A DNA stretch of 64,000 nucleotides from contig WJXW01000008.1 of assembly GCA_015832175.1 (NCBI GenBank), positions 2,356,001 to 2,420,000 on the forward strand. The letters are read 5' to 3'. The notes under the pieces were generated by a model that was given only the letters and a program-made list of their open reading frames with translations, was not told where the DNA came from and searched no databases. Of the stretch, positions 32,240-44,848 are shown in pieces. A program made the translations under genes and the position numbers. This DNA comes from Paraphaeosphaeria minitans (lineage: Eukaryota > Ascomycota > Dothideomycetes > Pleosporales > Didymosphaeriaceae). The first letter of the stretch is position 1. Each line of letters begins with the position of its first letter.

Positions 32240-33520
32240 CTTTATAGTAGCGCCGCCTTAGTAGATATCTTTAGTCTTAGTAGTAGTAGTAGTAATAACC
32301 TTTTAGACCTAAACTAGCGCTTTACTAAGCCTAGCTATACGTATACTAAGGAGGAGATTAATAATACTAAAGTAGAAGAGATTCTCTAGAGCCTTAATAC
32401 GCCTACGTAGTAGCCTAATAGTAGTAATTACTTTTACTCCTTTATAACCTTTAAAAGGCGCGTACTAGCTAATCGCTCTAACCTTATTACTTCTACTTAT
32501 ACCCTAAAGCGGCTCTATATTACTAAAAGTGCAGTCCTTTAAGAAGATAGTTTAAATAAAAAGCTAGCTAATCCTAATATAGGCCTTATATATATTAAAT
32601 ATATTAGGCGCCTAAGGCAGCTTAGGCGTATAAAGTAAGTCTATAGCCTTGTATTCTAGACTATTATTAATATTTATATAGCTATTAACTATTCTAGAGC
32701 TACTCTTATAGTGCCTACTATTACACTAAGGCCACTTACTAGTATAATGCTGCCCCCTTTACTAATAACCTAGACCTAAAGTGGGCTCTACGCCTCTAGA
32801 TTAAATATATAAAGCGAGGCTAGGTTAATAGTAATTTATATATTTATAATCCTAAAACTTATAGCACTAACCCCTAGAAGTCTATAACTAGAACACTACC
32901 TATCTTTATAGTAGAGTTCTACTACTTAGCCTAGTAGTATAAGCAGTACCTAAACTTAGCCTTTAAGAACTCTAGCCTAATCTAAAAGCTAGACTCCCTT
33001 ACTATACCCCTACTTTAGCGTAGTAATAGAATAGTAGTTACCCCCCCTAGTATAAATATAGCCCTAGTAGCACCTTTATTCTAGATAACTCTAGCCTAGC
33101 GTAGTAGTAACTATAATTATAATCTAGTAGTATTAGCTAATAATATAGCGGGATAGATAAATAATATAGGAAATTACATCTAGCGATCTAAGGAGAGCAT
33201 AGGCTAGCGCCTAAATAAAATAATCTAGACCTAAGTATAGACTACTAACCTACTTACTACTATTATAAAGCAACTTAGAATAGCTTCTAGCTAACGCTAC
33301 TCTATTCTTTTAGTAGCCCTAGCTTAATAGCGTATACCTTTTAACCTATATTAAGAGTCTTATAGAGTAACTCTACTTAAACCTTTATCTAGGGCTAGCT
33401 TAGTACACCCTCCTAGCTACTACTACTACTAGTGTAAAGAGTAATATAGTTATTATAGCCCCCCTTTATTCCTACTTAGTGTTACTTTAGTGCTGCTTTA
33501 GTTATTATAACCCTAGGGCT
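32240..33520 (+). pseudogene. Antisense-readable frame in the 3' region of Gypsy E1
   Basis: The plus strand, opposite to E1's gag-pol, reads 'TYTKEEINNTKVEEIL', 'NYFYSFITFKRRVLANRSN', 'YIKYIRRLRQLRRIK' and 'RPLTSIMLPPLL', then after a frame change near 32,900 'KQYLNLAFKNSSLI' and 'QLRIASS*RYSILLVALA'. Almost every stop is a TAG/TAA that could have been Gln or Trp. About 420 codons in all. The sense strand here is also fairly open once such stops are ignored, so the coding strand is not certain. No family is recognised. Confidence 0.4.
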
Positions 33521-33583
33521 AATAGCCTTTAGTAGTTTTTAAATAGATAGCGCCTCTACTAGGTTAGTAAAGGAATAAATTCT

Positions 33584-33778
33584 TGTTGAAGTAAAACACT
33601 CACTTCCGTGATTCTTTCTGGATCCACTAATTCATATCACAGGATTCTTGCCAAGAGGCTTGTTTCTTTTGTATATAGTCTGCCCTTTTGGCATCCTTTC
33701 CTACAATCAGCTCTTTGTATTCTTTATAACTCTACTCCTAAATATCCTGTGATAGTTTAAGCCCTTTTTACTACAATA
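33584..33778 (+). repeat. 5' LTR of Copia D
   Basis: 195 bp, ending 'ttttactacaata'. Differs from the solo copy at 47,369 only by C-to-T/G-to-A type changes as far as I can align by eye. It retains many CpA sites. Confidence 0.88.
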
Positions 33779-33911
33779 GTTATAAGCCTAGCGCTTAGAA
33801 CGTAGGACAATTCTCCCTACTTACTTAGTAACGCTTAAATTATTATACAACACTCTATTTAGAACCTCTCTATAATATAACCCCCTATTTCTAATTACAA
33901 AAATTGTTAAA

Positions 33912-36900
33912 ATGGCAGAAGTATAGCTTGTTAATCGCGCTAGTTAGCCCTACTAGTTTGTCTAGCTTTAATTCTAAGTAAACTCAAAAAGAATCTAGAA
34001 CTAAATTAATCTAGAGGCGATTAACGCTCTAGCAATTAATTACGTAAAGCTAGAATGACCTCTGCTCCTACAGAAACTATCACTAATTATAAACATAGCC
34101 TCTATAGTAAGTATTTAATTATACAAAGCAGAGCTTACTAAGTATAAAATAGATAAAGAGAGCTTTCCTTTATAAATAGCGGAATATAGAGCAGTAGTTT
34201 TAGACTAGTAAGTAGACTATACTAAGATACAGAATCTCTAGACTTAGGTAAACACTATAGTATCGCCTAATCTGCTTACTCCTGCCATAATTACTCTAGT
34301 TAATATACGCTAAACTACGCTTTAGTCCCTAATTTAACTCTTAAAGGAAGATCTCGCACTGAATAAAAGAGCTACACAGAATAATATTTAAGCTTTATAC
34401 TACGCTTATCTTAAGAAGGCTAAGTAGGCAAGACAAAGTCCTAAGACCTAGTTTAAAGAGTGGCAGCTCCTCTATTAAAAAGCGAAGACCTACTTAATTA
34501 GCGAAATTAGCAGACCGCTTACTACCTAAAATTTCCTAGATATAATCGCTGCGCGTATAGCACTAGATTAGGCCTAATTAATAAACTAATAGCTAATCTA
34601 GAATAAGACGCTAGGACAGAATTACATTACGCTAGATAATCTAGGGAAGGTATTTTTGGCGCTTATCTAGAAGCATTTAATCTAATCTAGTTCTAATAAA
34701 ACAAGTAGGGTATTCGCCACTTTTAATAGATTATTAAGACAATCTACTAACTCTAATAGTTCTAGTTCGTCTAATTAGACAAAGAAACAACCAAACTGTC
34801 CCTATAAGCCCTATACTTATAGGTGGAAACTAATAGAGTGCTAAAGACTTTAAACCGCAATAGCTAGATTACTCTAGGATAAAACATTGTTATTTAATCT
34901 CACTAATAAAGAAAAATTAGAGATTCTTAATTAACTTAAGTAGCCTAAGTGGTTAAACTTTTGTAATGCAATCACAAAGGCAGAATAGAATAAGAAATAA
35001 TCCTCTACTAAGACTATTAAGTATCCTAGTAGTATTGCTGCTACTCTACTAAACCTATTTAATCTGCCTACAGACAATAGAGCATTAGGTGTCTACTCTA
35101 CTCTATATTCTAACGCTTATCCTCTATTAGAATATACAATACTAGACAGTGCTGTAGTAGTTTACCTAGTTAACAATTATAAAAGACTTATTCCTAGGAC
35201 GTTTCGATTATTAAATAAGAGTGTAGAGGCAGGTACACAAAGCCTCCTAATCTTAGGAATTAGTAATAGACTAATTAAGAACACTTTACATAGGAAAAAT
35301 AAGAGATTTATAGAAGATCTACTACTCTAAGGAGTAAAAGTAGTAGAAGGCTTTTATATAAATATTATATTAGAAGCTCTTTTAAAGAAAGTAAAGATTT
35401 AGTACCTTAGTTTAGATTACACTCTTAGGATTAGAAGCTTAGAACAAAGCGTTATTTTAGTAGATCTAAGATATAAGCATAACTTTACTTTTCTATAATA
35501 TAAGCTAATCCGCTTTTATCTAATTATTATAAGTGTGACTACTAAAGGATTATCCTAGGTTAATATTAAGAGATTAGATTCTGAGGACCTCTAGCACCTT
35601 TAAGTAGGGCATATAGGAAGTAGAGCCCTATAAGCTCTAGTAACTGCAGCCTAAGGTATAAAGATTACTAAAATGTTAAGAAAGGATTGCGAGCACTATG
35701 CTACTATATACGTAACCTAAGTAATCTCTAAGAGACCTAGAGAATAATTACCTAGGCTATTTCACTTATTATCCTAAGATCTATTTAATATGCCTACTAC
35801 TTAAAATAGAGAAAACTAGGTTTTGCTAATTAAAGAAAATTTTAGTAAAAAACCTTACGTTTTTAATCTTAGAACAAAGACGCTTTCTAAAATAATAAGA
35901 GTGTAGTAGGATTTCTTAGCTCTTATTAATACAAAATACGAGCTTTAAATTACAAAAATCTACTAGGACAATAATACAGCAACACTTCTATAGAGAGGGA
36001 AATCCTAGTATAAATTTTAGGCTAATTAGGAAGAGATAATAATTAGTAGACCACTGCCCTATACGCATAAGCCTAATAGCGCTGTAGAAAGAGTAGGCTA
36101 GGAGCTTATAATAAAAGTAATTAAAATGCGAATAAGCGCAAATCTGCTATTAAATCTCTAGCCTAAAATTATATAAGCGGCATGCTAGCTCTAAGGAATA
36201 ATTCCTAGCCTAGCATTAGGCTATTAATCACCTAATAAAACGTTAGATGCTTAGTTTAGACAATATTTTTGTTATTTTAAACTAGTAAAAAACACGATAT
36301 AGGACAGCTAATCTTTATCTAAACTAGAGTGCTGTCTACGCTTATAACTACTAAGCTTACCCTTTAGATTAGAAGCGTGTAGCTAGGTAAGACAGAAGAG
36401 GATTTAAAGTGAATCCTAGGGGCTATATTAGATACCTAGTAGGCTACAAAGCTTCTAATATCTACTAAATATAGATTCCCTAGCTTAATTAGGTAATTAC
36501 TACACAAAACGTAAGGTTTAATAAGTCCTTATTCTATAAAGGATTAGAGGAACAATTTATTCTAAAGATAGAAGTGTTAAAAATAGTAGAAAGCCTCTAA
36601 GAAGGAGAGCTAAATAATTTAGGAGAAGTGTATAAAGACGCGCTTAATATTCTTCCTAAAATAAACAAGTATACAAGAACTGCTACTAGACCTATAAGTA
36701 ACCTTTAGGTAATTAAAAGTAAAGTAGGCTAGCTAAGTAATTAGGAACCTAAGGTACCTACTACTAAGTGAGCTATAGGCTTAGCTAGCTAGCAGCTAAG
36801 AATTTACTTAAGTAGGAAAGAAAGCACAGGACTTGTGACTTCTAATTAGACACTAGAGCTAGGTGATCTTAGGGGTGATCTATTAAGTAATTAAGAGATA

Positions 36901-39030
36901 TCTAGCAGCTACTAGAATACTACTAGGAGAGCTAGCCTGCTAGAATCTAGGGATTTAATACCCTATTTATTAGTAGAAACTAATTAGGTTACTAATTAAC
37001 CTAGCGCAGATAACTTAATTACACTAGATAAAGTAGATAACCTACTAGCGCGCTAAAGGCGAAGGCAGATCTATCTAGAGGTAAGCAGAATACGTAGGTG
37101 AAATTATAGTAAAGTACTAGAAATTAACTAACTAATAAATCGCTATCTACTATTGCGAAGATTAAGGAAGCAAAATAATTAGGACAATTAGCTAGAGGGT
37201 AGGTAGAAGCTAGGTGCTTATATACTAATTGCTAATTATCTTTAAAGTAATCTTAATGTAATATTAGAGTACACGTTTATACTAGGAGTAGTAGAGGCCT
37301 AGTCTAAGTAAGAAGAATATATTACACTAAATACAATAGTATTTGCTTCTATACTTAGAAAGGCGCCTAGAGCGTCTTATGCAGCTTAGACTCATAGAGA
37401 TAAGCTTACACTAGAGCTAACCCTATAGAAACACCTTTATAATTATCTATATAGGAAGCTATTCCTCCTTACTACTTATAAGGAGATCTTAACTTTGTAA
37501 GATAAAGGTACCTAAATAGAGATTAAATAATTAGAGGTATTAGAGCGACTGCTCCCTTTAAAGTAGGTCTTTACCTATAAGTTTAATTAAAATAGATACT
37601 TTAAAAAGTGTAAAGCTCAAATTGTTGTAAGAGGAGATCTTTAGAAAAAGAATACTCTCTACTCTACTTATACTACTACCCTAGTAGTAAGATCTTTCTA
37701 ATTAGCTGTAGCTCTAGTAGTAGAATTTAATCTAGAAATCTTACAATTTAATATAGTAGGAGCGTTTCTAAATACTTTTATTATAGCCGCCAATCTAGTA
37801 ACTTGTAAATTACCTAATAGTTTTAAAAAGCTAGGAAAGTGTGTAAGATTGAATTAAGCTTTATATAGCTTAAGAGATTTACTACTTCTTTAGTATAAGG
37901 AATTTGTGGGATTACTTCGATCTTATAGACTCTTAGCTTTGCTAGAAGAGCTATGCCTTTTCTTTAATAGTGATTAAAGTATTATTGTTCTATTTTATGT
38001 TAACAACATTCTTCTTCTCTATTATAAGAGTAAAGAGAAAGAAGCCCTAGATTTTTAGAAGAAGATTGTAAACAAATACGAGATTAAATTAAAAGAACTA
38101 GTAGAGTGGTTCCTAGGTGTTTAAGTGATTAGGGACAGAGAAGTAAAATTAATTTCTCTAGTCTATAATACCTACATTAATAAGATTACGAAAAAGTTTA
38201 ACCTTTTAAACTCTAGGAGCTTCCCTCCTATACCTCTATTAGCAGAAGATCTTGTTCTAAGCACAGGAGAAGCTACTTCTTAATAAATAAAGCTCTTTTA
38301 AGAAGAGGTAGGATTAGCTCTCTACACAGCGATTATACTACGCCTAGATATAGCCTTTACAGTGTTAAAGCTATCACACTTTCTAATAAATCTAAGTAAA
38401 GAACACTTTGCTGCTATTAATTATGTGATCCTTTACCTCTATTAAACTAGATAGTAGGCTATAGTCTTTGGTGGCTATAATAGACCTAATCTACTAATAT
38501 GTAGAGATGCCTCTTTTACTAATAATCTAATATCACAGCGATCTTCCTATGGATATATTATCCTATTGTTTAGAGGAGCTATCCTATAGAAAGCAGCTTA
38601 ATAGAACATAATTACTACTTTAATAATAGAAGTAGAGCTTCTAGCGCTTAAATATATAAGTAAAGAAGCTATAGTAATTAAGAGATTCTTTACTAAGCTT
38701 ACTCTAGATCTAGGACCTTTATAGAAGGTCTATTGTAACAATCTTTAAACTATTTATTTAGTGATTAGAAAGAACGAAAGAATTACTACTTAACTGCGCT
38801 ATATAGATATTTAGAATATGTAGTTGCGGTAAGAGCATGTAAAAGGATTGTTTTAAGTAGAATATCTTCTAACTAGCGAAATGCTAGCAGATAGCCTTAT
38901 AAAGGCTTTTACTTATTAGCAGTTTAATAGATTTAAAAGGCTATTAAATCTATAAGATATAAGTATAATAATTACAGAATAAGAGTAGGTAAGTAGAGAA
39001 ATAATTTATTAACTACTTAGAATTATTAAT
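33912..39030 (+). pseudogene. gag-pol of Copia D
   Basis: Gag-like frame from 'MAEV' at 33,912 to ~34,800. GAG-pre-integrase zinc site near 35,590-35,630 ('DL*HL*VGHIGSRAL', with the His-x-His spacing of an HHCC domain partly kept), integrase to ~36,250. Reverse transcriptase ~37,300-38,150, where the catalytic YVDD box reads YVNN at 37,996-38,007. RNase H ~38,450-38,950 ('CRDASFTNNLISQRSSYG', 'EVELLALKYISKEA'). Stops fall at Trp/Gln positions throughout. Confidence 0.78.
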
Positions 39031-40641
39031 TTAGAGCTAAGAAATAAGAAAAGAAAAAGAAAAGAAAGAAAAAATTAGAGGGAGAATAGGAATTAGAGAA
39101 AGAGGAGATTAAAGAGCTTATCTATAAGTATATAGACCCTCTTCCTCCTCTACTTAATTGTAGGGGTGCGAGAATCTCCTCTATAATTAGTAGTAAGAGA
39201 TTCTCCCTATCCTCCTCCTCTCTTCCTCTCTATAGTAGGTAATTCCTCACCCTATCTACCTCCTCTACCTCTCCTTTAATTAGTAGTAAGTAATAGCTTA
39301 CTCTAGCCTCCCCTCCTTTAATTAGTAGGAGGAGAAGCACTTACCTAGCCTTTACTCTACTTTAGAGCTAATAGGCCACTTATCTAGCTATTTTAATTAA
39401 AGTATTAGCTACGACCGCGCTGCTCCTTAATAGGTAAGGCAGGAGGGTAATTACTTTATCCTCTACTAAGGATTAGCTAGGAGGGAGAGAGTAAGATAGT
39501 AGCTATGTGCTAAGCTTACTCCTCCTAACTACTAGTAGGAAGAGGAGCTTATAAAGCTATTTTAACTTTTTTGCGCAGCTTAGTAATTAGCCTCTCCTAT
39601 AAAAAGTATTAGCTAAACTTAGAAAGAATCTTAAATTAAAAGCTTATATTAGTACTCTCTAATAGTTAATAGTAAATAAAATCTATAGCTAGAGTCTAAA
39701 TATACAGCTAGCTATAGAAACAATTAGCAAAATTAGCTAAAGTAATAAGATAACCCTATATATAGTAGTGTAAAAGTAAGTAAAGTAGGTATAGTAGCGC
39801 CTACCTAAGCTTAAAGTGTTATTATAGCAGCGTCTATTACTTTTTTCTACTAGAGCTCCTTTTAAACAGCCTAAGCAGCTTACTTATTTAAGAGCACTAA
39901 GCGATCGCTAGGGGCCTAGAACTAGGGCAGGAGGAGCTAGTAGAGTAGGAGGAGTAGGAGAATCTTAGTGGGAGGATTAGGAGCTTTATTTAGTAGTTTT
40001 TACAGCCTTTACTGCGCGTGCTTTAGCTAAGTTATTAGATATTTAAAAGAGTTAGTAAAGCTCTAAATAATAGAAAGAGCGCAAGATAATAATTAGAAGA
40101 AAATAACCTACTATAAAGTAGTAGGATTTAAAGGCTTAAACTAGTAGGCTTAAATTAGATAGGAGGTTAAAGCGTTAAAAGTAAAGGATTAAAGAGAGAA
40201 GATTAAGCGCTAGCAAAGGGCTTATATACTCTACTACCTATCTAATTATTAAGCGCTAAATGCGCTCCCTTTTTACTACTTATTTCTCTTACTACTGCTC
40301 CTTCCTAATTAAAACGCGCCTGCCTATTATACTTACTAGCTAGTAAGAGCGGGGAAATTACTTTACAGTTAATAGGAAGTAAGCAAAAAGAGTAGTAGAA
40401 TAGAAGCGTTTACGCTCTAGGCCTTTATACCACGCTTATAAGCTCCTAACCTACTAGAAGAAGAGATTCTAGACACAATTCACAATAGGATTCGTGATTT
40501 AAAAGATAAACAGCGATTATTTTGCTATTACAATAAATAGGGGGTGATAGAATTGCTGTTCTTAAGATTAGGAAGGATTCAGACAATTACAAATTACTTC
40601 TTAGGATAGGTGATCCGCTTTAAGCGATTACCTAGGGGGTG
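39031..40641. other. 3' accessory region of Copia D
   Basis: About 1.6 kb between the RNase H end and the 3' LTR, where Copia elements usually have little. It has pyrimidine-rich patches (39,130-39,320) with a recurring 'tttaattagtag' motif. A partly open plus frame near 39,960-40,260 includes 'ELYLVVFTAFTARALAKL'. I cannot assign a product on either strand. Confidence 0.45.
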
Positions 40642-40836
40642 TGTTAAAGTAAAACACTTACTTCTGTGATTCTTTTTAGATCCACTAATTTATATCACAG
40701 GATTCTTGCTAAGAGGCTCGTTTCTTTTGTATATAGTCTGCCCTTTTGGTATCCTTTCCTACAATTAGCTCTTTGTATTCTTTATAACTCTGCTCCTGAA
40801 TATCCTGTAATAGTTCGAGCCCTTTTTACCATAATA
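40642..40836 (+). repeat. 3' LTR of Copia D
   Basis: 195 bp, ending 'ttttaccataata'. A 63-codon open frame at 40,666-40,857 is simply this LTR being little mutated and is not a gene. Confidence 0.88.
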
Positions 40837-40841
40837 ATTTT

Positions 40842-43800
40842 TAAATACCTATTATAGCTTCTCTTATAATATTTATGTGTTCTTCCTTATAGGCTAGATA
40901 GGACTATTATTATACCTATAGTCCCCCTAGGCGGCCTTAAAGCGGTCTAGAGCTATAGTGTCTATAATATTTTTAACTAACACCTAAGTTAGTAATATCT
41001 ACTTAGTCTACTTTACTAGCGCCTATTATTATTTACCCTAGGCGTTCTTAATATCTAAGACCTCCTCTACTTCCTATTTATATAAGTTTAGGTCTGCTTC
41101 TTCTAGCTCTAGAGCTAGGTCTAGCTAGGCGTTAGCCTAGGTCTAACTAGATAGGGGATTATCTACTACTTACTTAAGGAGGTTAATATAAATAGTCTTA
41201 TAAAAATTACTAGGCAGGTCTAGCGTTACTATAAGTAGAGATAATATAGCTATTATAGTATACTTAACTTTAAGCTAGTTAAATTTATTTTTTAGCTAGT
41301 TAGTTTTTATATTACGTAGCAAGAACTATACCTTATCTCTAACTTAGAATTACTCTATAGAGTAGTAGGTGTAGTTTATAGCCTCTATAGTACACTACTA
41401 TCTATAAGTAATAGTAGTCTAGGCTAAAGCTATTTTTCTTTTAAAGTAGTCTAGGAAGCGCTTTACTCTCCTAATAGGGGTGTGGCTAGACTTTACTAGT
41501 AAAGGGATTCTCTTAAAGAGATTAATATAATATCTATTTAGTAAAAGGTTTAGGCTTAGGCCTATAGTAGTAAATACTTTATTATTTAATATAAGCTAGT
41601 AGGCTAAGAGGTAGTCTAGCTAGTTTATCTATTTAAAGTTAACTATAATATAGAAGACTAAGAGTACCTCCTAGTTTACCCTCTCTATACTGCTGTTAGT
41701 CTAGGGGTAGTATACTATAGAGAGGAATTATTTTACTCTAGTTAATTTATATAATATAGTCTAGAACTTCCCTAGCTAGTCTAAGCCTCTATTTATAATT
41801 AGTAAGGTAGGGAAGCTATAGAACTACTATTATATATTATAGAAGTAGGCTATATAGTACTCTACTATTATAGAAATTATAGCTTCTAGTTATATATATT
41901 TTAATAGCCTATTAGTAATTATAAGTAGGTATTATAGTGCTGCTATAGAGGCCTAGAGGAGGTCTACTATAAAATCTATTAAGAGTTACGCCTAGTACTA
42001 GTCTATAATTAGGAGTGGCTGTAGAAGACCTTACTACTTCTACTAGTCTATATACACTCCTACGCAGTAGCAATTATACACAAATTAGGTAATATTTTTA
42101 GATATATTATCCTAGTAGTAGTCCTAGTAGATAATCTTAAATATAGAGTTCTTCCTAAAATATCCTATAACTAGAGACTTATGTGCGCGCTGTATAATAG
42201 CGGTAGTAAAAGGTTCCTAAGCTAGGACCTAAAGGACTCCTTACTATAAAAGGGACCTATATATACTAATTATATAGTCTCTAATTTATTAGGAGGTAGT
42301 AGTTACTATAGGAAATATATAGTTACTATAGCGCACTACCTTAAGCCTAATATAGTAGAAGAGGAACTCTACTATAGCTATGTTCTAGAGTACCTATAGA
42401 TACGTGTTAGTAAAGATCTAGGCCCTTACTAGCGCTATTAAGGATTACGTCTATACTAGGGTAGTCTAGATAGTTCTAGGCACTATTAGCAGGGCGTTTA
42501 TCCTTATTTACTAGGCTATATCCTACTTACGCTAGCTTAGTGCGTTAAGTCTAGCTATCTAGAATCTAGGCTAGTAGTAAAGGTGAAAGCAAAAGGTAGA
42601 AAGTAACTCTAACTACTAGTACTAGCGCTTACTTAATTCTTAGATCTTTATAAAGTATTTAAAGTTCTTATAGTCTATTAGAATCTTAAAGGGGCGCGCT
42701 ACTCTTATTAGTTCTAGTTTCTATACCTATAGGGTCTGTATAATTATAAGCAGCTCTTTATCGTGAATAGTATAGTTCTACTAGGCCAGTGTTAGGGCTG
42801 TAGAGTAGTAGGCTATAAGGTGCTAGATCCCCTTAATACATTAGGAGAGGTAGGCTCTAGTAACACTGCCTAAGTAGTTTACCTCTACTAGTGTATCGCG
42901 CTCTAGATTCTAGAGCGCCAGGATAGGGCCCTATATAAATATATACTTTAGAGTCTAGAAGGCCTCTTATTCCTTAGGGCCCTATTAAAATAGGACCCTT
43001 TTTTTAGTAAGGGTATATAGGGGTGTGGCCTACTTAGAGAATTAGGGAAGAAAGTTACAATAGAAGTTAGTAAAGCTAATAAAGTAGTAGACTATATATA
43101 CTATAGAAGGGGCGTCTTATTAATTAATCCCCTATATCTTTACTAGATTAGGGCGAATAGCCTTGTCTACTATAATAAAATACCCTAGATACCTAACTTC
43201 TGTTATTGCAAATTTGCATTTCCCTAGGTCTATATATAGTCTAGTTTCTTATAGGAGTCCTAGTACTTATTACACATAGTCCTAGTATTAGCGTAGGGGT
43301 CCTATTATATAGATAAGGACATTATCTAGGTAAGCTATACATATATTGCTTAGGGTATCTTTTAGAGCGCTATTAATATAGCGCTAGAATATAGTAGGTG
43401 CCTTAGTCTAAATAGAACTACTAACTACTTAAAGAGGCTAAACTAGGTATAAAATATAGTATAGTGTTCTTTCCCCTCTATAACTTACAGCTTATAAAAG
43501 GCAGTGTAAATATTTACCTTTATAAACTAAGTGGCCTAGGAGAGGGTGCGTAGTATCTCTTTAATAAGTAGAAAAGAGTACTAATTTAGCTCTAAGATTA
43601 TGTTAATCTTCTAATAGTTAACTTAAAGGCGCTATTTCCCCTTAAGCTTTAGGGCTAGAAGGACTAGAGCATTTACTAAAAAGGAGCTAGCTTATATTTA
43701 GCCTTTATTTATAAGTTTTATAAGTTGGCGCTAGAGTTCTACTAGCTAATCTCTAGATATGCTGTATAGTAGGCCCTAGAGTAGTTTTAGAAGGAAGCCG

Positions 43801-44622
43801 CTTAGGATCTACTTTAGGTAGATATAGTAGTCTAACGTGCCCTAGTGTAGTAAGAGGCTAAATACCTTAGTCTTATTAAAGATAGTAATGTACTCTGCTA
43901 GTTCTAAGAGGAGAGTTCTACTATCTTTAGTAAGGCCTAGCCCTACTACGTTATAGAGGGGAAGGATTCTACTGTATAAGGAAGCGTTATTATAAGTATC
44001 TAGGTAATATTCTAGAGTAAAGTTAGGAATACCCTTTTCTAGTCTTTATTTAGAGTATTAAAGGGTGTTACGTTATTCTCCTTATTTATAAGCATAGTAA
44101 GGAGGCCCCGCCTCTCTACTATCTAGGTATTAAGGGTGATAAGACCCCTAGCCGCCCTAATTATAATTTTGCTACTATAGACATCTACTACTACCCTAGA
44201 CTTAGCTAGTTAGGGGGCCTTTAGAATTATATCCTAGTAGAAGTTAGGAATTATATAAGCGTAAAGGGTCTATTTACTATCTAGATATATTATAAGGCAC
44301 TACTACTATTTCTATAATAAAGGTCTATAGTAATAACCTAGTAGCCTATTCTAGCTCCTAGGCTAGAATCGCGATACGCTGTAGTAAGAGTAAATCTACT
44401 AGTTTAGGGCTAATTATTATAAAGCATTTACATCCTATATTAATTAGGGCCTTTATATACTATATACTATTAAGGAAAATATAAAGGGTAGAGGTAGGCC
44501 TATTTATACCTACTCTAGCCCTAGCTACTCTAACTATTATAGCTCACCCTAATTGTATCTTTATTAATACTATTCCGCTTAGCCCCTACGTTAGTGCTAA
44601 ACTAGGGGCTACTTTTTTCCTA
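40842..44622 (-). pseudogene. gag-pol remnant of Gypsy E1
   Basis: Collinear with the E2 gag-pol (59,325-63,050) on the opposite strand. Domains on the minus strand: gag end ~44,400-44,622, reverse transcriptase ~43,050-43,850 with YLDN in place of YLDD, RNase H ~42,650-43,000, integrase ~41,300-42,500 and chromodomain ~41,050-41,200. Trp and Gln codons have become stops throughout. Confidence 0.75.
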
Positions 44623-44715
44623 ATATTATTAGGACTGAGGATTCGAACCCAGTATTGTCTGTGCGCTAGTACGTGCGCACTGGCGCTAGTCTGTAAACGG
44701 CTAGCCTACTAACGC
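44623..44715 (-). other. tRNA-like sequence with a perfect B-box; possible SINE or tRNA relic
   Basis: The minus strand contains GGTTCGAATCC (44,638-44,648), identical to the RNA polymerase III B-box consensus GGTTCGANTCC. A weak A-box candidate (TAGCGCCAGTG) lies about 40 bp upstream on the same strand. CpG and CpA sites are kept here more than around it. I could not fold a proper cloverleaf, so a functional tRNA is not claimed. Confidence 0.35.
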
Positions 44716-44721
44716 GCTATT

Positions 44722-44848
44722 TCGCGCATTAATGCACTATCTTAACGCACTATCCTACACACTAACGCACTATTTTAACGCACTATTCTACGCACTAACA
44801 CACTATCTTAACGCACTATTATGCGTATTAATTTACTATCTTAACTTT
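44722..44848. repeat. Short tandem array, units near 'taacgcactat'
   Basis: About ten degenerate units built on 'acgcactat' alternate with 'cttaacgcactattctacgc'-like forms. It directly follows the tRNA-like segment, which fits a SINE-type tail or a simple microsatellite. Confidence 0.6.

Larger units (their letters stand above)
33584..40836 (+). mobile_element. Copia D: full-length LTR retrotransposon with a long 3' region
   Basis: LTRs are 33,584-33,778 and 40,642-40,836 (195 bp each), starting TGTTGAAG/TGTTAAAG. The 3' LTR is preceded by 'cctagggggtg', a polypurine tract. The target duplication is attct on the left and atttt on the right, explained by one C-to-T change. The order integrase, reverse transcriptase, RNase H places it in Copia (Pseudoviridae). 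At 7,253 bp it is longer than usual because about 1.6 kb lie between RNase H and the 3' LTR. It interrupts E1. The internal part is heavily RIP-mutated but the LTRs are nearly clean. Confidence 0.88.
31489..44622 (-). mobile_element. Gypsy E1: minus-strand element lacking its 5' end, split by Copia D
   Basis: The 3' LTR (reversed) is 31,489-31,680. Internal sequence is 31,681-33,583 and 40,842-44,622, interrupted by element D. It is collinear with E2 on the opposite strand: 32,681 corresponds to 64,000, 33,560 to about 63,120, and 44,500 to about 59,400. Minus-strand order from right to left is the end of gag, protease, reverse transcriptase (box reads YLDN near 43,330), RNase H, integrase, chromodomain (~41,050-41,200), then a ~1.9-kb 3' region. 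About 1.1 kb of gag and the 5' LTR are missing at the 44,622 break. Confidence 0.8.

Noticed and set aside
40666..40857. 63-codon frame, with a similar one at 47,357-47,539 (-)
   Set aside because: Both are inside the 195-bp Copia D LTR and stay open only because the LTR is little mutated.
44623..44715. Functional tRNA gene
   Set aside because: Only the B-box is convincing; no acceptor stem or anticodon arm could be built.
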